DNA of 64,000 nucleotides from NCBI GenBank assembly GCA_035628875.1, contig DASPIZ010000157.1, forward strand, positions 18,058-82,057, written 5' to 3'. The notes beneath the pieces were generated by a model. It was not told where the DNA came from. It did no database searches and saw only the letters and a list, made by a program, of their open reading frames with translations. The DNA is from Ohtaekwangia sp035628875 (lineage in GTDB: Bacteria > Bacteroidota > Bacteroidia > Cytophagales > Cyclobacteriaceae). The position numbers were made by a program, and so were the translations under genes. Of the stretch, positions 35,475 to 43,513 are shown one piece after another; positions within the stretch are counted from its first letter, which is position 1, and each line of letters starts with the position of its first letter.

Positions 35475-36917
35475 ATGCAAAAAATACAGAACTACATCAA
35501 CGGCGAGTTCACCGATCCTGTATCTGGAAATTATCTCGATAATTACGACCCTTCCCAGGGAAAAGTGTATAGTGTTGTGGCAGATTCCGATGCCCGCGAT
35601 GTCAGTCTGGCTGTCGATGCTGCAAAAGCCGCGTTTCAAAATTGGTCGACTATGCCGGCGCAGGATCGGAGTACAATCATGCTTCGTATTGCAGATTTGA
35701 TTGATCGTCGTATCGATGCACTGGCACGTGCAGAGTGTATTGATAATGGTAAGCCGCTTTCGCTTGCCAGGCGCATAGATATCCCGAGAGCTTCGGCTAA
35801 CATGCGATTCTTTGCTACTGCCTGTATTCATTTCTCCAGCGAAGCACACATCACCGGTCGTGAAGCCGTTAACTATACGACACATACACCGATCGGTGTG
35901 GCCGGATGTATTTCACCCTGGAATCTGCCATTGTATCTATTTACATGGAAAGTTGCACCTGCTTTAGCTGCAGGATGTACGGTGGTGGCAAAGCCATCTG
36001 AACTCACACCCATGACAGCATTTTTGTTAGGTTCGATTTGCACGGAAGCAGGTCTTCCTGCAGGCGTTTTGAATATTGTTCAGGGTAAGGGTGCCAGCGC
36101 AGGAGAAGCGATTGTTGATCATCCCGATGTAGCTGCAATCTCGTTTACCGGTGGTACCGTTACCGGAAGAAAAATTGCATCCACCGCAGCGCCTGCTTTC
36201 AAAAAGCTTTCACTGGAACTCGGCGGTAAAAATCCCAACATCATTTTTGCAGATTGTGATTTTGAACAGGCATTAACCACGTCTATTCAATCGTCATTCT
36301 CCAATCAGGGGGAGATTTGTTTATGTGGATCGCGGATCTTGGTGGAAAGAAGTCTCTATCCGCGATTCGTAGACGTATTTGTGGCAAGGACAAAACAATT
36401 GACAGTAGGCGATCCGTTGCATGAGGAATCGCAGCTGGGTGCCATGGTATCACAACAACACCTTGAAAAAGTGCTTTCGTACATTGACCTGGCGCGTGAA
36501 GAGGACGGTCACATCCTGGCCGGTGGAAAACAAATTCATCTTTCCGGGCGATGCGCTAACGGATATTTTATGGAGCCAACCATTATAACGGGCTTGAATT
36601 CCACGTGCCGTACGAACCAGGAAGAGATATTTGGGCCTGTGGTTACCATTATGCCATTCGACGATGAAGCGGAGGCTTTACATTATGCGAATTGCACCGT
36701 CTATGGTTTATCAGCTACGGTCTGGACGGAAAATTTAACGCGTGCCCACCGTGTAGCCGATCAGTTGAAGAGTGGAATTGTATGGGTGAACTGCTGGCTT
36801 TTCCGCGACTTAAGAACACCTTTCGGTGGAATGAAACAATCCGGCGCTGGCCGTGAGGGCGGATGGGAAGCGATGAAGTTTTTTACTGAGGCAAAGAATA
36901 TTTGCATTAAGCTTTAA
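35475..36917 (+). CDS. Aldehyde dehydrogenase, probable 2-aminomuconate semialdehyde dehydrogenase
   Basis: 480 residues from the ATG at 35475, two bases after the SDR stop; a TTG at 35469 is the longest reading. ALDH motifs are SPWNLPLYLFTWKVAPALAAG, FTGGTVTGRKIA, LELGGKNPNIIF (catalytic Glu) and NQGEICLCGSRI (catalytic Cys about 282). ASANMRFFATACIHFSSEA and the WVNCWLFRDLRTPFGGMK segment resemble the hydroxymuconic/aminomuconic semialdehyde group. With haaO, kynU and kmo divergent from it, oxidation of 2-aminomuconate semialdehyde is the likely job; this is inferred from context. Its stop overlaps the next minus-strand stop within TTAA. Confidence 0.88.
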   Translation: MQKIQNYINGEFTDPVSGNYLDNYDPSQGKVYSVVADSDARDVSLAVDAAKAAFQNWSTMPAQDRSTIMLRIADLIDRRIDALARAECIDNGKPLSLARRIDIPRASANMRFFATACIHFSSEAHITGREAVNYTTHTPIGVAGCISPWNLPLYLFTWKVAPALAAGCTVVAKPSELTPMTAFLLGSICTEAGLPAGVLNIVQGKGASAGEAIVDHPDVAAISFTGGTVTGRKIASTAAPAFKKLSLELGGKNPNIIFADCDFEQALTTSIQSSFSNQGEICLCGSRILVERSLYPRFVDVFVARTKQLTVGDPLHEESQLGAMVSQQHLEKVLSYIDLAREEDGHILAGGKQIHLSGRCANGYFMEPTIITGLNSTCRTNQEEIFGPVVTIMPFDDEAEALHYANCTVYGLSATVWTENLTRAHRVADQLKSGIVWVNCWLFRDLRTPFGGMKQSGAGREGGWEAMKFFTEAKNICIKL

Positions 36918-37651
36918 TTGCGGCTCAGGTTTTTATAGTATTTCAAAATGGTGATGAGATCGTTTTTCTGTTCAAAACTCAACGCATTCTTTTCGGCGAA
37001 AGTTAAAAGCTTATTGTAGTAGGGCGAAGTATTCGTTTTAATGGCATCCTCGTCCAGGATTTTGTTTTTCACTGAAGAGCGATCAAATAAAAACCCATCA
37101 ACGTCTTTTTCAATAATCTGAAGGTATGGTTTAATTAAACCATTTTGTGAAAGAACAAACAACGTTTCGGTTGATGATATGGCAGAGGGATACCCGTAAT
37201 ATCGGCCGGCTGAAATTGATCCCGTAACAGGGTTAAACATCGCAGGTGTAGTATATTCTCTTTTTTCAAACCTTATTGGTGACAACTTTGAAAGCAAGGC
37301 GAAGTTTCCAAGCTCCATAATCACTTCAAAAAACAACGGACGCTTTACATTATGTTTGGTATCTTCCACAGGAACGGCATAAAAAACGCGCTGCTTTTGT
37401 GCAATCTCATCATAAAATTCAAACGCTTTCACACGGCGTGCCGTGAAGGAACGTGAATCGCGGCCATTTTCGAAACAGACGATATCATTCTTGTCGTTGT
37501 ATTTTAACAAGCCTTTTAATTCATTTCCATTGTTTAAAAGCAGTGATCCCTGAAACCATTCTGGTCCGGGAAAAATACTGGTATCTTCGATCAAACCTTG
37601 TGCGTTCACAAAGGCAGGTAATACAAAGAGGAGGGGTAAGAGGAGTTTCAT
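36914..37651 (-). CDS. Secreted protein of unknown function, paralogue 1
   Basis: 245 residues with a signal peptide (LLLPLLFVLPAFVNAQG). It shares its whole layout with the next gene at 37764-38501: an NGxELxGLLxYxDKNDIVxF beta segment, SFTARRVKAFEFYDE, QRVFYAVP, FFEVIMELGNFALLSK, TETLFVLSQNGLIKPYL, and a helical end KNDLITILKYYKNLS. The two arose by tandem duplication. No known domain recognised. The family looks periplasmic or surface exposed. A TAATTTTG motif upstream suggests a separate promoter. Confidence 0.78.
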   Translation of the reverse strand: MKLLLPLLFVLPAFVNAQGLIEDTSIFPGPEWFQGSLLLNNGNELKGLLKYNDKNDIVCFENGRDSRSFTARRVKAFEFYDEIAQKQRVFYAVPVEDTKHNVKRPLFFEVIMELGNFALLSKLSPIRFEKREYTTPAMFNPVTGSISAGRYYGYPSAISSTETLFVLSQNGLIKPYLQIIEKDVDGFLFDRSSVKNKILDEDAIKTNTSPYYNKLLTFAEKNALSFEQKNDLITILKYYKNLSRN

Positions 37652-37668
37652 AGCCGTGAAAGGTTTGT

Positions 37669-37676
37669 CAAAATTA
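37669..37676 (-). promoter_or_regulatory. Putative -7 promoter element of paralogue 1
   Basis: On the minus strand TAATTTTG matches TAnnTTTG, 17 bases before the ATG at 37651, with a CTTG about 15 bases further upstream. Confidence 0.35.
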
Positions 37677-37763
37677 GCGAAACCTTTATTTCAAGAGGCT
37701 GACGTGTAATTTTTGTGTTGCATTTTACAAATCCGGCTTTGGTTTAATCAACCAACGGTAGGT

Positions 37764-38501
37764 CTATTTGCCCCGAATGGTTTCATAGTAGGAAAGAATT
37801 TTTAGCAGGTCTTCAATTTTTTGAAATTTCAAATTGTTGTTTTTTGCGTATTCCTTCAGTTTAGTATAAGCTTCAGTGGATACAAAATCAGCCAGCGTTT
37901 CTTTGTCTTCGATTTTTGTATTTGGATCTTTAATACTGTTTACGAGTGATTGTGTTTTGGCGCCATGTGTATTCTTAAGATACGGTTGAATTTTTCCTTC
38001 GGCGTTCATTAAATAGATAGTTTCAGTTTGACTTACTTGAGTTTCCGTACTGTAATGTGCAGGAACATTTGCCTGGCCCGTGTAACCTACTGGGCTGGAG
38101 ACTTGTCTTACTTCGAGTGGATCTTTTTTCGAAAGCACAACAAAATCATTAAAATCTTTAAGTAGTTCAAAAAAGTAATGCCGTTTTACTTCTTCCTCTT
38201 CTGAATCGTATTCCAGAGAATAAAAAATGCGCTGACGTTGAAGGTTCTCATCAAAAAATTCAAATCCCAGAACAGAGCGCGCAATAAAAGATTTGGAATT
38301 ATCGCCCTCCCTATAAAAAAGGATGTTTGTCTTGTCGTCATAGTTGATCAACCCACTCAATTCAGTTCCGTCTGATTTCATAATTGATCCTTCGGACCAT
38401 GTTTTTTTATGTGTGAGGAGATCTGCTTCTTTTTTCCTTTTTTGCGCTTCAACGGATAAGAAACTGAACGAAAGCAGGAGCAGATAAACAACATTTTTCA
38501 T
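37764..38501 (-). CDS. Secreted protein of unknown function, paralogue 2
   Basis: 245 residues, same length as paralogue 1. Signal peptide VVYLLLLSFSFLSVEAQ, then a basic stretch KRKKE. Shared blocks with paralogue 1: GTELSGLINYDDKTNILFY, SFIARSVLGFEFFDE, QRQRIFYSLEY, YFFELLKDFNDFVVLSK, TETIYLMNAEGKIQPYL, and a C-terminal EDLLKILSYYETIR. The acidic SEEEEVK insert near the middle and the charge of the N-terminus differ, so the two copies may have split roles. No known function. Confidence 0.78.
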   Translation of the reverse strand: MKNVVYLLLLSFSFLSVEAQKRKKEADLLTHKKTWSEGSIMKSDGTELSGLINYDDKTNILFYREGDNSKSFIARSVLGFEFFDENLQRQRIFYSLEYDSEEEEVKRHYFFELLKDFNDFVVLSKKDPLEVRQVSSPVGYTGQANVPAHYSTETQVSQTETIYLMNAEGKIQPYLKNTHGAKTQSLVNSIKDPNTKIEDKETLADFVSTEAYTKLKEYAKNNNLKFQKIEDLLKILSYYETIRGK

Positions 38502-38503
38502 GA

Positions 38504-38511
38504 CAAAACTA
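38504..38511 (-). promoter_or_regulatory. Putative -7 element almost touching the paralogue 2 start codon
   Basis: On the minus strand TAGTTTTG is followed by only two bases before the ATG at 38501. If used, the transcript would start inside the coding region or be leaderless. Confidence 0.3.
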
Positions 38512-38573
38512 AATCTGAGGTTAATTTAATGTTTTTTTGTAGCTGATTCAATAACAGGGTATTTATAGCGCAC

Positions 38574-39239
38574 ATGAATTTCTTCGATATAAATCATATT
38601 TTCTTTACAGCCTGGCGCTACGATGTTAGTTACCTTGAATTTTTTGGGTTGGTTTCCGGAGTTATAGCAGTGACCCTTTCGTCCCGGGCAAATGTATGGA
38701 GCTGGCCTGTTGGTATCGTTAATGTTGTTTTGTCGTTCTTCCTGTTTTACCAGGTGCAATTATACCCGGATATGTTTTTACAGATGTTCTTTTTTGTGAC
38801 GAACATACTGGGGTGGTGGCGATGGCTGAATCCGAAACCGGGTGAAGAAGACCGTAAAAAGGAATTGCGGGTCAGCTTTCTGAAACTAAGTGGAATAATT
38901 GTGATCCTGGCTGTTACAATTGGGGGGACATTCCTTATGGGAAAGTTTGCCCAGCATCTGCATTCACTTCTACCCACTCTGTTTAAAGAACCAAGTGCCT
39001 ATCCTTATGCAGATTCATTTATCATGGTAATGAGCATTGTAACTACTTTTTACATGATTCAAAAAAAGATCGAATGCTGGATCATCTGGATCCTCGTGGA
39101 TGTTGTAGCAACGTATTTGTACTATATCCGTGATCTGAAGTTATACAGTCTGCTTTATTTTGTTTTCTGCTTCATTGCTGCCTATGGTCTTTACCACTGG
39201 ATAAAAGAATACCGCAGCTATCAAACCCAATCGAAATGA
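38574..39239 (+). CDS. pnuC: Nicotinamide riboside transporter PnuC
   Basis: 221 residues with about seven membrane helices. Family markers are EFFGLVSGVIAVTLSSRANVWSWPVGIVNV near the N-terminus, QLYPDMFLQMFFFVTNILGWWRW, and the C-terminal CWIIWILVDVVATYLYYIRDL. It carries nicotinamide riboside across the inner membrane by facilitated diffusion, with trapping by phosphorylation. Its stop overlaps the nadR start by four bases (ATGA), and nadR encodes the trapping kinase, so uptake and use are coupled. Confidence 0.93.
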   Translation: MNFFDINHIFFTAWRYDVSYLEFFGLVSGVIAVTLSSRANVWSWPVGIVNVVLSFFLFYQVQLYPDMFLQMFFFVTNILGWWRWLNPKPGEEDRKKELRVSFLKLSGIIVILAVTIGGTFLMGKFAQHLHSLLPTLFKEPSAYPYADSFIMVMSIVTTFYMIQKKIECWIIWILVDVVATYLYYIRDLKLYSLLYFVFCFIAAYGLYHWIKEYRSYQTQSK

Positions 39240-40201
39240 AACGGGGACTCGTCATTGGTAAATTTTTACCAATCCACAAGGGTCATATTGCATTGATAAA
39301 TTTCGCTGCGAGTCGATGTGATGAGCTTATCGTTTCAATGAGCTATACCGATGGGGATATCATTGATCCATCGCGCCGGTTTTCATGGATCACAAGTATC
39401 TTTAAAGATCAGCCTGAAATCAAACCTGCCATGATTCGAGACGATTTTGATGATGACACGTTGCCCCTGGTTCAACGCACGAAAATTTGGGCTGACCAGA
39501 TCAGGAAAGTTTATCCCCCCGTTAATGCCTTATTTAGCTCGGAAGAATATGGCAATCCGTTTTCCAAACACCTCGGTATACCACATTTTATCTTTGATTC
39601 TGCACGAAGCAAGATTCAGGTATCCGCGACGTTAATCCGTAATCATCCATTAAAATACTGGGATTTTATTCCGGATGAAGTGCGGCCGTATTTCGTAAAG
39701 AAAATTTGTTTTTATGGGCCTGAGAGTACCGGGAAAACCGTTATGGTGGAGCGCATGGCTGACCTATTCAATACGGAATATGTGCCCGAGGTTGCACGTG
39801 AGCTGTTGGTCACCAATGATTTTTCTGTAAACGACATTGTGCAGATTGGTCAGGCTCACTTCGAACGCATTTGCGAAAAAGTGCAAACGGCAAACAAAAT
39901 TCTTTTGTGTGATACAGATGCCATTACCACACAGATTTATTCGCAGTACTATCTTCATGAAATTCCACCTGAACTGTATGCACTCGAAGAAAAGATAAAA
40001 TACGATCACTATTTCCTATTTGATATTGATGTTCCCTGGGTAGCAGATGGACTTCGTGATCTCTACTTTAATCGTGAAGCGATGTTCAATACCTTTAAGG
40101 AAGAACTGACCAAAAGAAAAATACCATTCACATTGGTAAAGGGTACTTATCAGGAAAGAGAAAATTTTGTGTATGATAAAATTAAGACATGGATGGATTA
40201 A
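39236..40201 (+). CDS. nadR: NadR-like bifunctional NMN adenylyltransferase / ribosylnicotinamide kinase
   Basis: 321 residues. The N-terminal nucleotidyltransferase has GKFLPIHKGH (HxGH motif, about 8-17) and QVSATLIRNHP, equivalent to ISxTxxR. The C-terminal kinase has a P-loop GPESTGKT (about 161-168), YVPEVARELL, and a DTDAITTQIYSQYY segment. It phosphorylates nicotinamide riboside and adenylylates NMN to NAD. There is no N-terminal HTH, so unlike enterobacterial NadR it is not a repressor. Its stop overlaps the MFS gene stop within TTAA. Confidence 0.93.
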   Translation: MKRGLVIGKFLPIHKGHIALINFAASRCDELIVSMSYTDGDIIDPSRRFSWITSIFKDQPEIKPAMIRDDFDDDTLPLVQRTKIWADQIRKVYPPVNALFSSEEYGNPFSKHLGIPHFIFDSARSKIQVSATLIRNHPLKYWDFIPDEVRPYFVKKICFYGPESTGKTVMVERMADLFNTEYVPEVARELLVTNDFSVNDIVQIGQAHFERICEKVQTANKILLCDTDAITTQIYSQYYLHEIPPELYALEEKIKYDHYFLFDIDVPWVADGLRDLYFNREAMFNTFKEELTKRKIPFTLVKGTYQERENFVYDKIKTWMD

Positions 40202-41457
40202 GCTTTGCCGATTTTGTGGCCTTTACTTCCAAAGAAAATCATGTAGGCATAGCATGGTAACGTAATCCAATAAGCCAGCTGGCGATCAGATCCGTCTGCT
40301 AATGCACCATATACGAGCGGTAATGTTGCTCCTCCAACAATACCCATGATCAACAGCGCCGAACCTAACTTGGTGAATCGTCCTAAATTGTCCAATGCCA
40401 GGGGCCAGATAGAAGGCCACATAAAGGCATGGGCGAAGCTCAACAGAACGATAAAGCCAATTGAAATCCATCCACTGGTTAAAAGTGCGCCAATTGTAAA
40501 AGCAATACCCAGTAAGGCACTTACAATCAACGAAGTTTTTTGTGAAATAACTTTTGGGATTAGCACAATGGCAAGGAGATAACCAATCGTTAAGGCAATC
40601 AAGCAATAGATGCCGAATTTGCTGGCAGTAATTAGATCAAAGCCTTGGAATTCGCCATACAATCCAATCGTATCAATGGCTATAACCTCAACGCCGACAT
40701 ACACAAAGATGCAGATCACGCCGAGGATAAGATGCGGGAATTGTAGTATGGAAGTTTTTTCTTTTGTCGTGCGCCGATTCTCTTCAGTGGATTCTTCTTC
40801 CGGAGTAATCTCAGGGAGTTTTGCTTTCAAAATAACAAGCGACACGCCTGCCAGGATCACAGCCATGATAATATATGGTGTAATGAGCCGTGAAGCGAGA
40901 ACATCCAATTCATTTGCTAATGCGATACCTTCTAATGACGCAATATTTTCTGAAAGCGATTTGGTATCACTAAATAACAATTCACCAAGGATCAGGATGC
41001 CAATCATACCAGCAATCTTGTTGAAAATTCCCATAATACTAATGCGCTTTGCGGCACTTTCTATAGGACCTAAAATGGTTACATATGGATTTGACGCCGT
41101 TTGAAGTAGCGTCATTCCCGCGCCCTGAGCGAATAATCCCACGAGGAATACCGGGTAGGATCGGATCATCGCTGCTGGAATAAAAATCAATGAACCAATG
41201 GCCATAATACCCAAACCGATAGACATGCCCTTCGTAAAACCTGTTTTCTTTAATATGGCCGACGAAGGTATTGCCATCACAAAATACGATATGTAAAATG
41301 CGAGTGTAACAAAGTAAGCCTGAAAGTCGGTAAGTTGACAAGCCTGTTTTAGGAAAGGAATCAGTACACTGTTAAGCCATGTAATAAAACCAAAAATGAA
41401 GAACAGGCTTCCAATGATGATCATTGGGATCACATACTTTTTATTAGAATTACTCAT
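40198..41457 (-). CDS. Sugar MFS transporter, FucP/GluP type
   Basis: 419 residues, twelve membrane helices. LFFIFGFITWLNSVLIPFLKQACQLTDFQAYFV is the FucP/GluP opening with the conserved N in TM1, and GMTLLQTASNPYVTILGP is the signature of that group. Expected to import a monosaccharide (glucose, galactose, fucose or similar) by proton symport. No sugar-catabolic gene is adjacent except the nucleotidyltransferase divergent from it. The substrate is open. Confidence 0.88.
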   Translation of the reverse strand: MSNSNKKYVIPMIIIGSLFFIFGFITWLNSVLIPFLKQACQLTDFQAYFVTLAFYISYFVMAIPSSAILKKTGFTKGMSIGLGIMAIGSLIFIPAAMIRSYPVFLVGLFAQGAGMTLLQTASNPYVTILGPIESAAKRISIMGIFNKIAGMIGILILGELLFSDTKSLSENIASLEGIALANELDVLASRLITPYIIMAVILAGVSLVILKAKLPEITPEEESTEENRRTTKEKTSILQFPHLILGVICIFVYVGVEVIAIDTIGLYGEFQGFDLITASKFGIYCLIALTIGYLLAIVLIPKVISQKTSLIVSALLGIAFTIGALLTSGWISIGFIVLLSFAHAFMWPSIWPLALDNLGRFTKLGSALLIMGIVGGATLPLVYGALADGSDRQLAYWITLPCYAYMIFFGSKGHKIGKA

Positions 41458-41706
41458 GCAAACAGTGGTTTATTTTTTAAAATATGTGCCTTTCCGCACA
41501 CAACTATTAAGGTAAAACTTATTTTTGGGCCTTTAATTTTATACTTTTTCGGGTGTGTTTCATTTCCTCATAAGAAGGACCGGCAATTCCAGTTCAATGA
41601 GTACCGTGAATCAGTGAAATTAAGCATTTTAAAAGATTGTAAAATCATCATTTAAATAAAATGTGTTCGTAAACACAGCAATATATCTGAAATAAACTAA
41701 AACATA

Positions 41707-42624
41707 ATGGACACACCAAGCAACATGGAAAAAAAACTTACGCTTCTTGTACTGGCCGCCGGAATGGGCAGCCGTTATGGTGGAATCAAACAAATTGATG
41801 GTTTTGGGCCGAACGGTGAAACAATCATGGATTATTCCCTTTTTGATGCTGTCAGGGCAGGGTTTACCAAAGTAGTGTTCATTGTGCGTGAAGAGATTCT
41901 CGAAACCGTGAAGGAGAAATTCTTACCCAGATTACAAGGGAAAGTAGAAGTGGACTTTGTGATCCAATCGCTGGAGAAACTTATTCCGGCACAATACATG
42001 AACCCCGGGCGCACAAAACCCTGGGGAACAGCCCATGCTGTACTTTGTGCTAAAGACGCCATCAACGAACCTTTCGTGGCCATCAATGCAGATGATTTCT
42101 ACGGCAAGGATGCATTTCAATCTGTTGCTGACTTCTTTCGTACTGAAACAAACGGTGCGCATGCTATGGTAGGTTTTACATTAAAGAATGTGCTTTCAGA
42201 TCATGGCAGCGTTTCGCGTGGAGTAGGTGAAGTAGATGCTGATGGTTATTTGAAATCAGTTGTAGAGCGTATTACCATTGTAAAAGAAAACGGGAAAATT
42301 ATTTCCAAAGAAAAGGATGGTGATGTACAACTCGATCCTGAGGCACCAACGTCAATGAACTTCTGGGGCTTCCATCCAAACATGTTTGCCATGGCGCTCA
42401 CGATGTTTCAGGATTTCCTAAAAGAGAATCATCAGAATATTAAGGCTGAATTTTATATTCCCTTGTTCGCCAACCGAATGATCCTCGAGAATAAGGGAAA
42501 AGTAAAAGTGCTCGGAGGAGGTAAAGTATGGTTCGGGGTAACCTACAAGGAAGATAAAGAAGAGGTGTCACGCCGGATTAAAGAAATGATCGCAGGTGGT
42601 GATTATCCACAAAATTTGTGGTGA
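41707..42624 (+). CDS. Nucleotidyltransferase family protein (sugar-phosphate NTP transferase)
   Basis: 305 residues. The N-terminal LLVLAAGMGSRYGGIKQIDGFGPNGETIMDYS is the NTP-transferase G-x-G-T-R-like loop with the activating lysine. AINADDFYGKDAFQSV holds the metal-binding Asp. GFTLKNVLSDHGSVSRGVGEVD and TSMNFWGFHPNMF continue the sugar-binding half. It probably forms a nucleotide sugar; neither nucleotide nor sugar can be named. An ATG at 41725 is an alternative start that places the glycine loop closer to the N-terminus. Confidence 0.87.
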   Translation: MDTPSNMEKKLTLLVLAAGMGSRYGGIKQIDGFGPNGETIMDYSLFDAVRAGFTKVVFIVREEILETVKEKFLPRLQGKVEVDFVIQSLEKLIPAQYMNPGRTKPWGTAHAVLCAKDAINEPFVAINADDFYGKDAFQSVADFFRTETNGAHAMVGFTLKNVLSDHGSVSRGVGEVDADGYLKSVVERITIVKENGKIISKEKDGDVQLDPEAPTSMNFWGFHPNMFAMALTMFQDFLKENHQNIKAEFYIPLFANRMILENKGKVKVLGGGKVWFGVTYKEDKEEVSRRIKEMIAGGDYPQNLW

Positions 42625-42734
42625 TCACTGAATTATAGGCTGTTAAAGCAATTTGCACCTCCAGCTTGATTTGTTTTAAAAAGAGGTTGAATATCATCGA
42701 CATCATCGATTTAATTTTAGCCCATCATTAATAC

Positions 42735-43454
42735 ATGCTTATGAAATTTCTAACAGGTTGTTTACTACTCAGTTTTATAGGGATTGGTTTTGTCACAGCA
42801 CAGGATCTTGCCGGCGCCTGGAAATGGGAAGCCAATGGGCAACAAGCTTCGTTGATTTTTACAGCGAAACATTTTGTACTTACATATTATGATCTCGAAA
42901 CAAAAAAGTTCGAAAGTACACGTGGTGGTGCTTATCGTATAGCAGGAGGCCAGCTTTTGTTAATAGACGAATTCAATACAAAACAACCCGAGCAGGTTAG
43001 TAAAGAGCAACGCAACGAATTTTCTGTTAAGGGAAATAAACTGGTAGTAACAACAGGTGGCGAGAAAAAAGAGTGGGGCAGGGTGGATAACGGTACACCT
43101 GGGAAATTATCCGGCGCGTGGCTGATCACGGGGCGTATGGTGAATGGTGAACAACAAAAAATTACACCTGGAGCCCGACGCACTATGAAAATCTTGTCGG
43201 GTACACGGTTTCAGTGGATAGCCTACAATGAGGAAACAAAAGAGTTCTTTGGAACAGGTGGTGGAACCTACACCACAGACAAGGGTAAGTACACAGAGTC
43301 AATTGAGTTTTTCTCACGCGATGCCAGTCGTGTGGGTATGCAGCTTTCTTTTGATTTTGCACTGGAAGATGGAAACTGGCGTCACAAAGGATTTAGCAGT
43401 AAAGGCGATCCCATTGATGAAGTGTGGACGCGGCGTGAACTTCTTGGACTTTGA
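42735..43454 (+). CDS. Secreted lipocalin-like protein, two tandem DUF4488-like domains
   Basis: 239 residues with a signal peptide (FLTGCLLLSFIGIGFVTAQD). Two similar beta-barrel halves follow. The first starts LAGAWKWEANGQQAS with FVLTYYDLETKKFESTRGGAYRI. The second starts LSGAWLITGRMVNGEQQ with RTMKILSGTRFQWIAYNEET and EFFGTGGGTYTTDKGKY. The GAW start and G-G-x-Y end repeat in both. This matches the DUF4488/lipocalin-like group. It may bind a small hydrophobic molecule in the periplasm; no ligand is evident. Confidence 0.75.
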   Translation: MLMKFLTGCLLLSFIGIGFVTAQDLAGAWKWEANGQQASLIFTAKHFVLTYYDLETKKFESTRGGAYRIAGGQLLLIDEFNTKQPEQVSKEQRNEFSVKGNKLVVTTGGEKKEWGRVDNGTPGKLSGAWLITGRMVNGEQQKITPGARRTMKILSGTRFQWIAYNEETKEFFGTGGGTYTTDKGKYTESIEFFSRDASRVGMQLSFDFALEDGNWRHKGFSSKGDPIDEVWTRRELLGL

Positions 43455-43513
43455 GTCCGGAACTTTCCCTCCGAATCAACGCTTTACTGTGCATAGCGTA
43501 ATCCAATTACTCA

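Noticed and set aside
35280..35885. 201-codon antisense reading across the SDR/aldehyde dehydrogenase junction
   Set aside because: Both plus-strand genes have full family signatures over this stretch, and the antisense product has none.
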